Source: Christensenella sp. UBA767 (GTDB lineage: Bacteria > Bacillota > Clostridia > Christensenellales > CAG-917). Taken from it: a DNA stretch of 10,348 bases. Positions 1-7,623 of the stretch are shown here, piece by piece. The stretch lies in NCBI GenBank assembly GCA_002297185.1, contig DBJV01000103.1, positions 1-10,348 on the forward strand. Direction: 5' to 3'. The translations under genes were made by a program, and so were the position numbers. The stretch's first letter is position 1. Each line of letters begins with the position of its first letter. Under the pieces are notes generated by a model. The model was not told the origin of the DNA. It saw only the letters and a program-made list of their open reading frames with translations, and did not search any database.

Positions 1-1
1 T

Positions 2-850
2 TACACGACGGCGGTTGACGGCAATGCAGGTGCATATATCAAAGTGTTTGCTTGCTCAGATCATATCACGACGGGCAATGAAAACGTGAAGTTATACAGT
101 ATTCCGTTTGCGATTGCGTTCGTGGTGCTTTGCGTTGTTATCGCAATTGCGCTCGGACAAATGGAAATCAAGCCTATCACGGACAACTATTACAAGCAAA
201 AGGCGTTTATCAACGATATGTCGCACGAAATTCGCACTCCGCTTGCGATAATCAAGGGCAATCTCGAAAACGTGCTTGCCACACCCGACGCAAAGGTGAG
301 CGAGGTTGCGGACGAAATCAATTCCAGCCTCGACGAAGTGGACTATATGTCAACCATGTCAACGGGGCTTTTGAATATCGTAAGAGGCGAGAACAAGTCT
401 ATAAAGAAAGAGGGTATAATGAGCGACGCAGTTTCCGAAGTGGTGGATATGTTCTCGGACGTTGCGACGCTATCGGGCAAGGCACTCATTGCGTGCGTCG
501 ATTATTGCGATATACAAGTGGATAAAGAAAAGATTAAACAATTGCTCACCGTGCTTTTGGACAATTCCATAAAATACACGCGCGAGGGTGACAGAATAAA
601 CGTCAAACTCAAAAACACCAAAGAAGGCTGCATTTTGACGGTTGCGGACACGGGTATCGGCGTGGATAAGAGTGAATTGGAACTCATTTTCGACAGATTC
701 TATCGCGCGCAAAACGCAAAAGATATCAACGGAACGGGGCTTGGTCTTGCGGTTGCGAAGTCTATCGTTGAGAGTATGGACGGAAGTATAAAGGCAATGC
801 AAAATATTCCGCAAGGTCTTGAAATCGACGTGGCTATAAAGAGGAACTGA
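2..850 (+). CDS. Sensor histidine kinase, C-terminal part (5' end outside window)
   Basis: This is the transmitter half of a membrane-bound two-component kinase that should autophosphorylate on His and pass the phosphate to a response regulator, which is not in the window. The frame is open to the window edge, so the GTG at 44 is unlikely to be the real start. About 30 residues of an extracytoplasmic sensor region are followed by one membrane helix (about 101-160; IPFAIAFVVLCVVIAIAL). The H-box SHEIRTP has its phospho-acceptor His at codon 224-226. The N-box (LLDNSIKYT) lies near 554-580, the G1 box DTGIG at 647-661, the F-box FDRFYR at 689-706 and the G2 box GTGLGL at 731-748, so the ATP-binding domain is complete. 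Only about 14 residues separate the helix from the H-box region, so no HAMP domain fits. The stop lies 1 nt before the next ATG, which suggests co-transcription and translational coupling with the lipoprotein gene. The class is secure; the signal sensed is unknown. Confidence 0.95.
   Translation, partial: YTTAVDGNAGAYIKVFACSDHITTGNENVKLYSIPFAIAFVVLCVVIAIALGQMEIKPITDNYYKQKAFINDMSHEIRTPLAIIKGNLENVLATPDAKVSEVADEINSSLDEVDYMSTMSTGLLNIVRGENKSIKKEGIMSDAVSEVVDMFSDVATLSGKALIACVDYCDIQVDKEKIKQLLTVLLDNSIKYTREGDRINVKLKNTKEGCILTVADTGIGVDKSELELIFDRFYRAQNAKDINGTGLGLAVAKSIVESMDGSIKAMQNIPQGLEIDVAIKRN
840..845 (+). promoter_or_regulatory. Ribosome binding site inside the kinase 3' end
   Basis: AGAGGA sits 6 nt upstream of the ATG at 852 and lies wholly within the last codons of the kinase gene. 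It fixes the start of the downstream lipoprotein and supports translational coupling of the pair. Confidence 0.75.
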
Positions 851-851
851 T

Positions 852-3848
852 ATGAAAAAATTTGCGATTTTTTCCGTAATTTTCATATTGATTTTGTTAT
901 CGTGCGTGCTTTTCGGCTGCGGCGACGCAAACGATATTCCGCACGGCACGCCTACTAGTTGGCAAAATTATTGCGAAACTCTGGCAAACTTCGTAAGCGA
1001 GCAAGCACTCACGGACGACGGACTCAATTTCAAAGCGCAAGTCAAATACGTGTCACAAGGCAAGGAATTTCTTTTTGCCCTCGATTTTGCGTACGATCCC
1101 AAAAACGTTGACGACGCGGCGGCGGTAATAAGCGTGCAATCGGACGGCAAAAACGTGATGTCTATCAAGGCTGACAACACAAATTCGTATATCGATATCG
1201 TACAAAACAGCGTTTTGTCGGGTACGAAAATCAAGATCGAAGAGACCAATTTCTTTGATTGGCTCAACGTCGAATATAATCAGAACACTCAAAAAGAAAC
1301 CAAAGAGGCGATAAAACGATACGTTCTCGACTTGTGCGAAACGTTTTTCAAAAACGGAGACAAGAGCGCGGACGGAAAATATCTAACATTCGTACTTGCA
1401 GACGGCGCGACGGGCAAAACGCTTGCAAAATTTGCGGATATATTGTCATTCGTCGATAAAAACGTGCTTGACTTGTTCCTCGGAACGCTCGGCATCGAGG
1501 ACGCAAACGAGATTTTGGATAAAGTTGGGAGTATAAGCGGATCAATCAAATTTACGCTTGAGAACGGCAAAGTTGTGGGTGCAAAAGGTGAAAATTTTGC
1601 GGTAAACGGCGTTGCAAGCGGTATCGAAGTGACTTTTGAGTCCGCAAACGAGGATGAGATAAAGGCGACGTTCCCAAAATCCGATACGGGATACAAAGTC
1701 ACCAAAATGGCAACTTCGTCCATAGGCGGAACGCTTGCAAGTATGGATTCTACCACCAAGCGCATTGCGGTGAAGTACGATATGCAACTCAACGCCAATA
1801 TCGACGTAATGAAGTTGCTCTACAACGGATACGACCTCAATTGCCTATCCGACGACAACTTCTTGCATTTGAGATTGAGCCACAAGTGTGACTCGACTTG
1901 CTCGTCGTATTGCAATTCGCGCATAGCGCAATCAAAAGGCGCGGCAATAGACATTGCGTTTTCGCCGTCGTCATTCGGAAGTCATAATCTTTATATCAAT
2001 ACGAATATCAAATTTTTGATGAGCAAGGAATATCTTGACGCTATCGGCAAATACGACAACACCGTGACGATAAACACGATGCCTGATTATTGTATGTTTA
2101 CGCTCGTGCCGGAGGAGCTTGGAGGTGAGGTGTGCAAAATACTCCTTCAATGGTACTCTTCGATAATGGCAAACGAGGGCGGAAAGATAGACTTTGACTT
2201 TTCCGAAGTAAAGGCGGTGTTCGATTCGAACGTTATTGCAAAGCGAATACTCGACGACGCAAACAGCGACGAATTCGATATCGATACGTTGCGCATGAAG
2301 GTTGACGACAATATCTACGGACAAGTCAACGAATACGATATATATAAAGAAGTCGTGTATATCATAGACAACGAAGAGTCTGCGCTCAAATCATACACGG
2401 GTTCCTTCGTTTCGGGGTGCAAAGAATATAACGCTCTCGGTTGGACTTACGAATTGTTAAACGAGGCAAAAGATACCGACGGCACGACGTACCTTTTGTC
2501 AAATATATACGACGAGCAAGGCAACCTCATACACGGCGCGGACGATAGCAAAGGTTACGTGCCTATGAGCGCAACAGAGGCAAAAAAACTCGTCGGAAAG
2601 TCGGTCAAATTTAGTTACGTAAACCTCGAAAAAACCACCGTCGGTAATATGTACGGCGAGATTGTATCCTTGGGCGATATCGATTTCTCAAGCACGGAGT
2701 TACAAGAGGTCAAGGCAAGAGTAAAACGTCCGAGCGTACTCGATTACGCGTGGGGTATCGGTGACGTGAGGTCAAACGTAATGCGCAGATTTTTCAAGTG
2801 TCAAGGCGACGAATGCACCCAAGAAGTGACGCTCAAAATCAAACTCGAAGAGGAAGTTCCGTCCTCGTTCAATCTCGTGTCGGCGGACAAAGACGAAGAG
2901 TACAGAGTTTCGCAAAGTTCGCAAATTCCGAAGTTTATCATAGCAAATGCGACGATAAAGTATCAAAACGGTTATGAAAAGACGATAAATACAATCGGAA
3001 AATCTGACGCCGTTACGTCGAGCATAGGACTGTTTTCCACAAACTATCACGTTATAAACTGGGGACAGGTCGCTGTAAAATTCGAAGTCGGCGGAAGAGT
3101 TATAACCAAACATTTCAACGTCAAAAAGCCTGACGCTTTCGAGTTTTCGGCATCGAAATATTCGGTTGCGATAGGCGCGCCGTGTTACGTCACGAGCCAC
3201 GTGTCTTTGCGTGCAATATATATAGACGTCGTTGACGGCGTGGAGAAAAAGACGAGCGTGTCTATGCGATTGTCAATGTCCGACTTTTACATTGACGAAA
3301 CGTCGCTTGCAGACGACTCGACGGCGTGGGGACATCACGCAGGATACGACGACAGCGTGCTTGTGTTCTACAAATCCAACGATTACACTTTGAGAGTGAA
3401 GAAAAACGGGTTTGTAAGCGAGCCGTTCAATATAACGGTAACGCCAAAGCAATACACCGAGCCGAGTTATAGATTTGACGCCAAAGGCGACGTGCAGATC
3501 ATAGCGTATAAAGATGCGGATTATTTGCTCAACGGCAGTATCTCGAATGCGGTGCATGGGGACGGTGAAGATAAAGAACATACGTTCAAAATCACCGTTT
3601 ACGAAGGAAGAATGCAAAACGGCTCTTTGTCTTTCACGCAAAAGGCGAGCGAGGACGATTACAACGTAGAGTGGAGCGTCGGAACGACCGCCGCACAAGG
3701 CGATACTCTCACGTACGTTTTGCCGACTATGATAAAAAATCCAATAACACTCAATGCTCAATTTGTTTTTTCAAAAGCAGGGTATTACCGCATATCTTTG
3801 AGTATTGACGGCGACAGCGTGTATCAACTCACGCTCACGGTGATTTGA
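852..3848 (+). CDS. Giant cysteine-rich surface lipoprotein with Ig-like C-terminal modules
   Basis: A 998-residue predicted lipoprotein with no family I can name. Residues 1-23 form a lipoprotein signal peptide (MKK, then a hydrophobic stretch, then LFGC) with the likely lipidated Cys at 23; C18 (LLSC) is a less likely alternative. Residues about 35-490 are a mixed alpha/beta region that lines up by eye with the N-terminal part of the lipoprotein at 4159-7545. For example, NANIDVMKLLYNG near 314-326 and FDIDTLRMKVDDNIYG at 475-490 match DSDIDAFRLFDLLKG and LNFKVETPTFG there. From about 660 to the end there are three Ig-like beta modules, ending near 758, 866 and 998 with similar strand motifs (KHFNVKKP, EPFNITVTPK, YQLTLTVI). 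The protein is rich in Cys for an exported protein, with a C346-x3-C350-x3-C354 cluster and a C650-x4-C655 pair. The 1-nt gap to the kinase gene suggests it may help that kinase sense something at the surface, which is inference. A terminator follows. Confidence 0.9.
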   Translation: MKKFAIFSVIFILILLSCVLFGCGDANDIPHGTPTSWQNYCETLANFVSEQALTDDGLNFKAQVKYVSQGKEFLFALDFAYDPKNVDDAAAVISVQSDGKNVMSIKADNTNSYIDIVQNSVLSGTKIKIEETNFFDWLNVEYNQNTQKETKEAIKRYVLDLCETFFKNGDKSADGKYLTFVLADGATGKTLAKFADILSFVDKNVLDLFLGTLGIEDANEILDKVGSISGSIKFTLENGKVVGAKGENFAVNGVASGIEVTFESANEDEIKATFPKSDTGYKVTKMATSSIGGTLASMDSTTKRIAVKYDMQLNANIDVMKLLYNGYDLNCLSDDNFLHLRLSHKCDSTCSSYCNSRIAQSKGAAIDIAFSPSSFGSHNLYINTNIKFLMSKEYLDAIGKYDNTVTINTMPDYCMFTLVPEELGGEVCKILLQWYSSIMANEGGKIDFDFSEVKAVFDSNVIAKRILDDANSDEFDIDTLRMKVDDNIYGQVNEYDIYKEVVYIIDNEESALKSYTGSFVSGCKEYNALGWTYELLNEAKDTDGTTYLLSNIYDEQGNLIHGADDSKGYVPMSATEAKKLVGKSVKFSYVNLEKTTVGNMYGEIVSLGDIDFSSTELQEVKARVKRPSVLDYAWGIGDVRSNVMRRFFKCQGDECTQEVTLKIKLEEEVPSSFNLVSADKDEEYRVSQSSQIPKFIIANATIKYQNGYEKTINTIGKSDAVTSSIGLFSTNYHVINWGQVAVKFEVGGRVITKHFNVKKPDAFEFSASKYSVAIGAPCYVTSHVSLRAIYIDVVDGVEKKTSVSMRLSMSDFYIDETSLADDSTAWGHHAGYDDSVLVFYKSNDYTLRVKKNGFVSEPFNITVTPKQYTEPSYRFDAKGDVQIIAYKDADYLLNGSISNAVHGDGEDKEHTFKITVYEGRMQNGSLSFTQKASEDDYNVEWSVGTTAAQGDTLTYVLPTMIKNPITLNAQFVFSKAGYYRISLSIDGDSVYQLTLTVI

Positions 3849-3922
3849 CACGCTATATAAGGTTAATATTTTTCAAATACGCCTATTATATAATTATATA
3901 GGAAGTAACGAAACGACGAAAG

Positions 3923-3949
3923 AAACGCGACGACCAGTCGCGTTTTTTT
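3923..3949 (+). terminator. Rho-independent terminator after the kinase-lipoprotein unit
   Basis: AAACGCGAC (3923-3931), a 5-nt loop GACCA and GTCGCGTTT (3937-3945) form a perfect 9-bp stem that runs into a T7 tract (3943-3949). It lies 75 nt after the lipoprotein stop, so the kinase-lipoprotein unit ends here and the next lipoprotein needs its own promoter. Confidence 0.93.
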
Positions 3950-4061
3950 GTGTCGAAAATTAAATAAAAATTTCATACATTTGTTAAGTTTTGCGAATTT
4001 AAAGCAAAAATCAGCAAAAATTCTTTGAAAAAGTTGCAAATTTAATTTTAATTTAATTTGT
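3950..4061. other. AT-rich upstream region with phased A-tracts
   Basis: No credible gene is present. A tandem 10-bp repeat AGCAAAAAT(C/T) occupies 4003-4012 and 4013-4022. A5 tracts are centred near 4008, 4018 and 4030, close to helical phase, and an A3 run near 4039 continues the pattern. A run of TTTAAT-type repeats (4041-4060) then abuts the proposed -35 box. This is the pattern expected of intrinsically curved DNA plus an UP element that raises promoter strength. The role is inferred from position and composition. Confidence 0.5.
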
Positions 4062-4089
4062 TTGAAAGAAACGTTTAATATGATATATA
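4062..4089 (+). promoter_or_regulatory. Candidate sigma-A-type promoter for the lipoprotein-membrane protein operon
   Basis: TTGAAA (4062-4067) is followed after 16 nt by TATATA (4084-4089), which is preceded by TGA to give an extended -10 (TGnTATATA). Both boxes deviate from consensus, but the TG extension and the AT-rich sequence just upstream support the call. Transcription would start near 4095-4097, leaving a leader of about 63 nt before the ATG at 4159. A promoter is needed here because a strong terminator lies 110 nt upstream. Confidence 0.55.
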
Positions 4090-4092
4090 TGA

Positions 4093-4130
4093 CAATATCC
4101 AAAAGTATGCCTTTATATTTCGGGATATTG
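4093..4130 (+). promoter_or_regulatory. Leader stem-loop or operator at the predicted transcript 5' end
   Basis: CAATATCC (4093-4100) and GGATATTG (4123-4130) are perfect 8-nt inverted arms separated by 22 nt. They begin at or next to the predicted transcription start. As RNA this would be a 5'-terminal stem-loop that could stabilise the message. As DNA the half-site centres lie 30 bp apart, about three helical turns, which would suit a regulator. The sequence does not decide between the two. Confidence 0.5.
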
Positions 4131-4158
4131 CAAATAATAAAACTCATAGGAGAAAATT

Positions 4159-7100
4159 ATGAAACGTAAACTGTTTTCAGGTTTGATGTTCTTGTTGATC
4201 GTTTGCATCGCGTTCAGCATGATCGCTCTCAGCGCATGCAACAAAGACGAAGAGCAGGAAAAACCCGTCGATTACAGTCAAGACACTTCTGATATGCTCG
4301 CTGACGTTATACAAAAACTTCAAGGAAGTTACAACGTCGGTGAAAAATTTGGAGTTGACGTAAGCGCGGCTTTCCTTATTGACGACAAGACCGAGAAAAA
4401 CGACGACGTGAAATTCACGCTCACGGCAAAAGGCAATGCAGACCTTGCAAAAGGCGCGCAAGAGAACGCAACCAACGCGTTTATCGAACTGGCAATGACC
4501 AAAGCCGAAGTCAAGACCACGATCGTGGGCATCGCATACGAAGTTATCGACGGCGAGCCGTACTTCTTCGTGAACGTAATGGGCGAAGATTACGTAAAAA
4601 TCAACGGTTATTCCTTGACCGCTCTTTACGCTATGCTCGTTCCGGATGCAAACGTATCCGCAGACCTCGATCTCGGCGCACTTGCACCTTTGCTCAGCGG
4701 GGCTATCTTCGGTGAAAAGGGTGAAGTGAAGGACAACGTTTACACCTTCGATTTTGACCTTGCACAACTTATGGTGTCCGTCAATTCCTTGATCAAAAAT
4801 CCGCTCGTTGCAAACCTCATTGCAAGCGCAGGTATCACGACGGAACAAATCGACACGGTCATCGCAAAAGTGTTCGGAAACCTTTCCTACACCGACAACG
4901 GCGAACAAGTGGCGGTTACGGGTCTTGCAACTTTGACGGAATACGTCAAGAGAGAAATGTCTTTTGAAGGCAAACTCGCATTTGCATTTGATTCAAACGA
5001 CAAATTTGCATCCGCAAACCTCTCATTCGACTATGCAAAGAAAGGCACTCCCGTTGCAAACTACACTCTCTCGGTTGAAAAAGCATTCGTCGGCACTACG
5101 ACGAGCGCAATCGACACGTTTGCAAACTTTGCACTCGACGCCGACGCAAGAAAGAACAACGACGCAATCAACGCTCTCAACTTCAAGGTCAGAGGCACGG
5201 TTACCGGTCTCGACGCAGAGGGCAATACCGCACACACTTACGAAGCGATAATCGATTCCGATATCGACGCTTTCAGACTCTTTGACCTTCTCAAAGGCAC
5301 TGACAAAGCAAATATCGTCGCAACCCTCAAACAACTCGGCTACTTCCACTTTGAAGTAAACGAAGTCGCGGGTGAAACGAAAACCAATATTATCACTCTC
5401 CACAGCAAATTCGACGAAGGAAGAGCAATCCTCAACATCCACGCGTACAAAGCAGGTTTGGCGGGTGAAATCGGTGTAGGCGGTGTGTACGATTTCGACG
5501 CACTTATCGACGCAATTGGCATCTATATCGATAGCAAGGCAAGCGAGCCCGTAGACCCGAGCGAACCTTCCGAACCCGGTCAAGAAGAGACCGTCGTCGA
5601 CAAGATTAAGAATACTATCAACAAAGTAAAAGAATACCTTGAATTTATCCACTTCGATAATATCGCAGAGGACGGTTTGACTGTCGATATCCGTGCAATC
5701 GTTTACAAACTTACGGGTATCAGCGGTATGGCTGAAGGAGTCGTCGACGCATTGCTCGGCAACGAATCTCTCAACTTCAAGGTCGAAACGCCTACGTTCG
5801 GTACGGTCGGAGAGTCCGATTACGTAAAGACCGAAACTATTGCGTGCAACATCAAAAACAGAAACGATTTCAAAAACGAAACGAAGGACAAACATTTGGC
5901 AACCGTTACGAGCCTTGGCGATTATTCACTTAAAGTTGTGAAAGGTACGACTCAATATAATGCTTTGACACAACAAATCGACAAGTTGGTTTTGGGTAAA
6001 GGCGTCGTCGTAAAGGGCACTGCGCTTGACGGAACGGAAGTAGAGGCTTCTGCGTATATCCTCGGCGTCAAGAATTACGATCCGAACACGGTAGGAAAAC
6101 AAACGGTAACGTTTATTCTCACTACGCTCAACGATTTCAACGGTTGCACCGGATTGCTCGAATCGTTTGCAAACATCGTCGTTCCGGAAGAACTTCCTCT
6201 CGGTGGCGCGCTTGCGTTCACGACTGAAATCGAAGTGGTAGAACCCACGCAAGAGACGACGGTTGAATTCGTCAACTTCAAAGACCAAAGCGAAGAAAGT
6301 CCGCTTGCATTCCTTAAAGGAACGAGCGTATTCTCCAACATTGCAAAGAGTTCCGTTTCAAAGGTCACTTACGTCGTGATTGACGGTGTTTACTATCCGG
6401 TAAACGAAGAGTACTTCGTCGTGCTCGATAAAGATAACAAGGTTGTCAAACTCGAAGACGGCAAAATTCAAGCGGAAGGCAACTATACGGTGAGATTTGC
6501 AATCGGTGAAGTCAAAGCAGACTACTTTATCAGCGTTGAAAGCGGTTATATCAAGCGCGTTGACGGTAATGAAGAAGTGGAGCAAATTGCTCTCGGAGGA
6601 GTGTGGAATTTCTCCAAATACGAAGCGCATCGTGTTGACGCAAACGGTGACAACGTAGTGTCCGGTGTGACGGAAACTTATGCACTCGGCTCTTCCGCAA
6701 AGAAACTTGCAGACTTGTTCGATATCACCAATGACGCGGACGGCAACGACGTTTACACGCTCAAAAAAGACCTTACGATGGCGGGTAAGAAATTCGTCGT
6801 CCAAATGAAGTTTGAATATGCGGGCAGTCAAAGAACCGTCAAACAAGAGATCGAAATCGTATCTCCCGTCGGTAAAGTTACCTCGACTCCGTCGTCCGTC
6901 TACGTCGGCGCAAGTATCAACGATAAATTTGCCGTGACGGTAAACGACGTCGTTTATAAGGTCGTCTACGCCAACGGAACGTTTGAGGCTGTTGCGGAAG
7001 ACGGAACGAAACTTCAAGACTTCAATCTCGAATTGAAATGGAAGACGAGAGGCGCAGTCCAAATCAACGAAAACGGCGTGATTACCAACGTTCTTAATAA

Positions 7101-7545
7101 AAATGCGTCGGGTAGCACCAATCGCAAGGACACTGTCAACTATACCTTGACTATCGGAGAATACTCATACGTCGGCACGTTTACCGTAAACGAGTTGTAC
7201 GCAGGCAATATCACCTCCAAGTTTACGACGGCAACGGTGCTTGACGGCAAAATCTCAAACGTCAATTACCTTACGTATACCGTGGATGGCGAAAAAGCAA
7301 CGCTTCAATTTAAGTATGGCAAAGAAGGTTACGGCATTTATATCAAAGACACCGACATCAAGGTCTACGACGTGACTATGACCGTTTACAAGTACAACGG
7401 ATCGAAAGTCGACGAAACGACGGCTATTTCCCTCGTTGACGGTAAGTTCACGGAAGCGGGCAAATACAAAGTGACCTACTCCGTCAATATCAACGACGGC
7501 ATCAACCAAACGTTCTATCACGACGTAACGGTTACCGCCGCATAA
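4159..7545 (+). CDS. Giant surface lipoprotein with PSEP linker and Ig-like repeats
   Basis: A 1128-residue predicted lipoprotein. The start is set by AGGAGA at 4148-4153, 5 nt before the ATG. A clear lipobox LSAC puts the lipidated Cys at residue 27. Residues about 45-320 and 330-455 alternate beta strands with hydrophobic helices, a LolA/LppX-like pattern with no recognisable family motif. A Pro/Ser/Glu linker (462-477) leads to a helix-rich segment (478-547). The stretch KNYDPNTVGKQTVTFIL (638-654) is typical of bacterial Ig-like domains. Four more modules of about 110 residues then follow, ending near 796, 903, 1013 and 1128; those ending at 796 and 1128 share a DGK...GxYxV motif (EGNYTV at 773-778, AGKYKV at 1100-1105). 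The N-terminal 550 residues resemble the lipoprotein at 852-3848, but this one has only four Cys (16, 27, 563, 663). It heads an operon with two membrane proteins, so a role as their exposed partner is plausible but inferred. I do not recognise the family. Confidence 0.92.
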   Translation: MKRKLFSGLMFLLIVCIAFSMIALSACNKDEEQEKPVDYSQDTSDMLADVIQKLQGSYNVGEKFGVDVSAAFLIDDKTEKNDDVKFTLTAKGNADLAKGAQENATNAFIELAMTKAEVKTTIVGIAYEVIDGEPYFFVNVMGEDYVKINGYSLTALYAMLVPDANVSADLDLGALAPLLSGAIFGEKGEVKDNVYTFDFDLAQLMVSVNSLIKNPLVANLIASAGITTEQIDTVIAKVFGNLSYTDNGEQVAVTGLATLTEYVKREMSFEGKLAFAFDSNDKFASANLSFDYAKKGTPVANYTLSVEKAFVGTTTSAIDTFANFALDADARKNNDAINALNFKVRGTVTGLDAEGNTAHTYEAIIDSDIDAFRLFDLLKGTDKANIVATLKQLGYFHFEVNEVAGETKTNIITLHSKFDEGRAILNIHAYKAGLAGEIGVGGVYDFDALIDAIGIYIDSKASEPVDPSEPSEPGQEETVVDKIKNTINKVKEYLEFIHFDNIAEDGLTVDIRAIVYKLTGISGMAEGVVDALLGNESLNFKVETPTFGTVGESDYVKTETIACNIKNRNDFKNETKDKHLATVTSLGDYSLKVVKGTTQYNALTQQIDKLVLGKGVVVKGTALDGTEVEASAYILGVKNYDPNTVGKQTVTFILTTLNDFNGCTGLLESFANIVVPEELPLGGALAFTTEIEVVEPTQETTVEFVNFKDQSEESPLAFLKGTSVFSNIAKSSVSKVTYVVIDGVYYPVNEEYFVVLDKDNKVVKLEDGKIQAEGNYTVRFAIGEVKADYFISVESGYIKRVDGNEEVEQIALGGVWNFSKYEAHRVDANGDNVVSGVTETYALGSSAKKLADLFDITNDADGNDVYTLKKDLTMAGKKFVVQMKFEYAGSQRTVKQEIEIVSPVGKVTSTPSSVYVGASINDKFAVTVNDVVYKVVYANGTFEAVAEDGTKLQDFNLELKWKTRGAVQINENGVITNVLNKNASGSTNRKDTVNYTLTIGEYSYVGTFTVNELYAGNITSKFTTATVLDGKISNVNYLTYTVDGEKATLQFKYGKEGYGIYIKDTDIKVYDVTMTVYKYNGSKVDETTAISLVDGKFTEAGKYKVTYSVNINDGINQTFYHDVTVTAA

Positions 7546-7566
7546 TACTTGGATTTTTCCAAACAC

Positions 7567-7596
7567 GCAAGCAACGGCACGAATGCCGTTGCTTGC
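7567..7596 (+). other. Strong intercistronic hairpin without a T tract
   Basis: Two perfect 13-nt arms (GCAAGCAACGGCA at 7567-7579 and its complement at 7584-7596) enclose the loop CGAA. The sequence after it (AACCACCTC) has no T tract, so a standard intrinsic terminator is not supported. A smaller TTGGA/TCCAA stem (7549-7562) lies just upstream. The position between a giant lipoprotein gene and the membrane-protein pair suggests an mRNA processing or stability element, or partial termination, that would make lipoprotein message more abundant. I see no promoter between this hairpin and the ATG at 7624. Confidence 0.8.
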
Positions 7597-7623
7597 AACC
7601 ACCTCATATAAGGAAGGAAAATA

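Noticed and set aside
44..46. GTG at 44 as the histidine kinase start
   Set aside because: The frame stays open upstream to the window edge with sensor-domain-like sequence, there is no ribosome site before it, and a kinase of this type needs an N-terminal helix and sensor domain.
3845..3850. TTGACA overlapping the stop of the first lipoprotein, as a -35 box
   Set aside because: No acceptable -10 lies 16-18 nt downstream, and the terminator at 3923-3949 would stop such a transcript.
3863..4147. Minus-strand open frame of about 94 codons in the AT-rich gap
   Set aside because: Composition follows the AT-rich spacer (Phe/Ile/Lys/Leu-rich), it crosses the terminator and promoter region, and no protein family pattern is seen.
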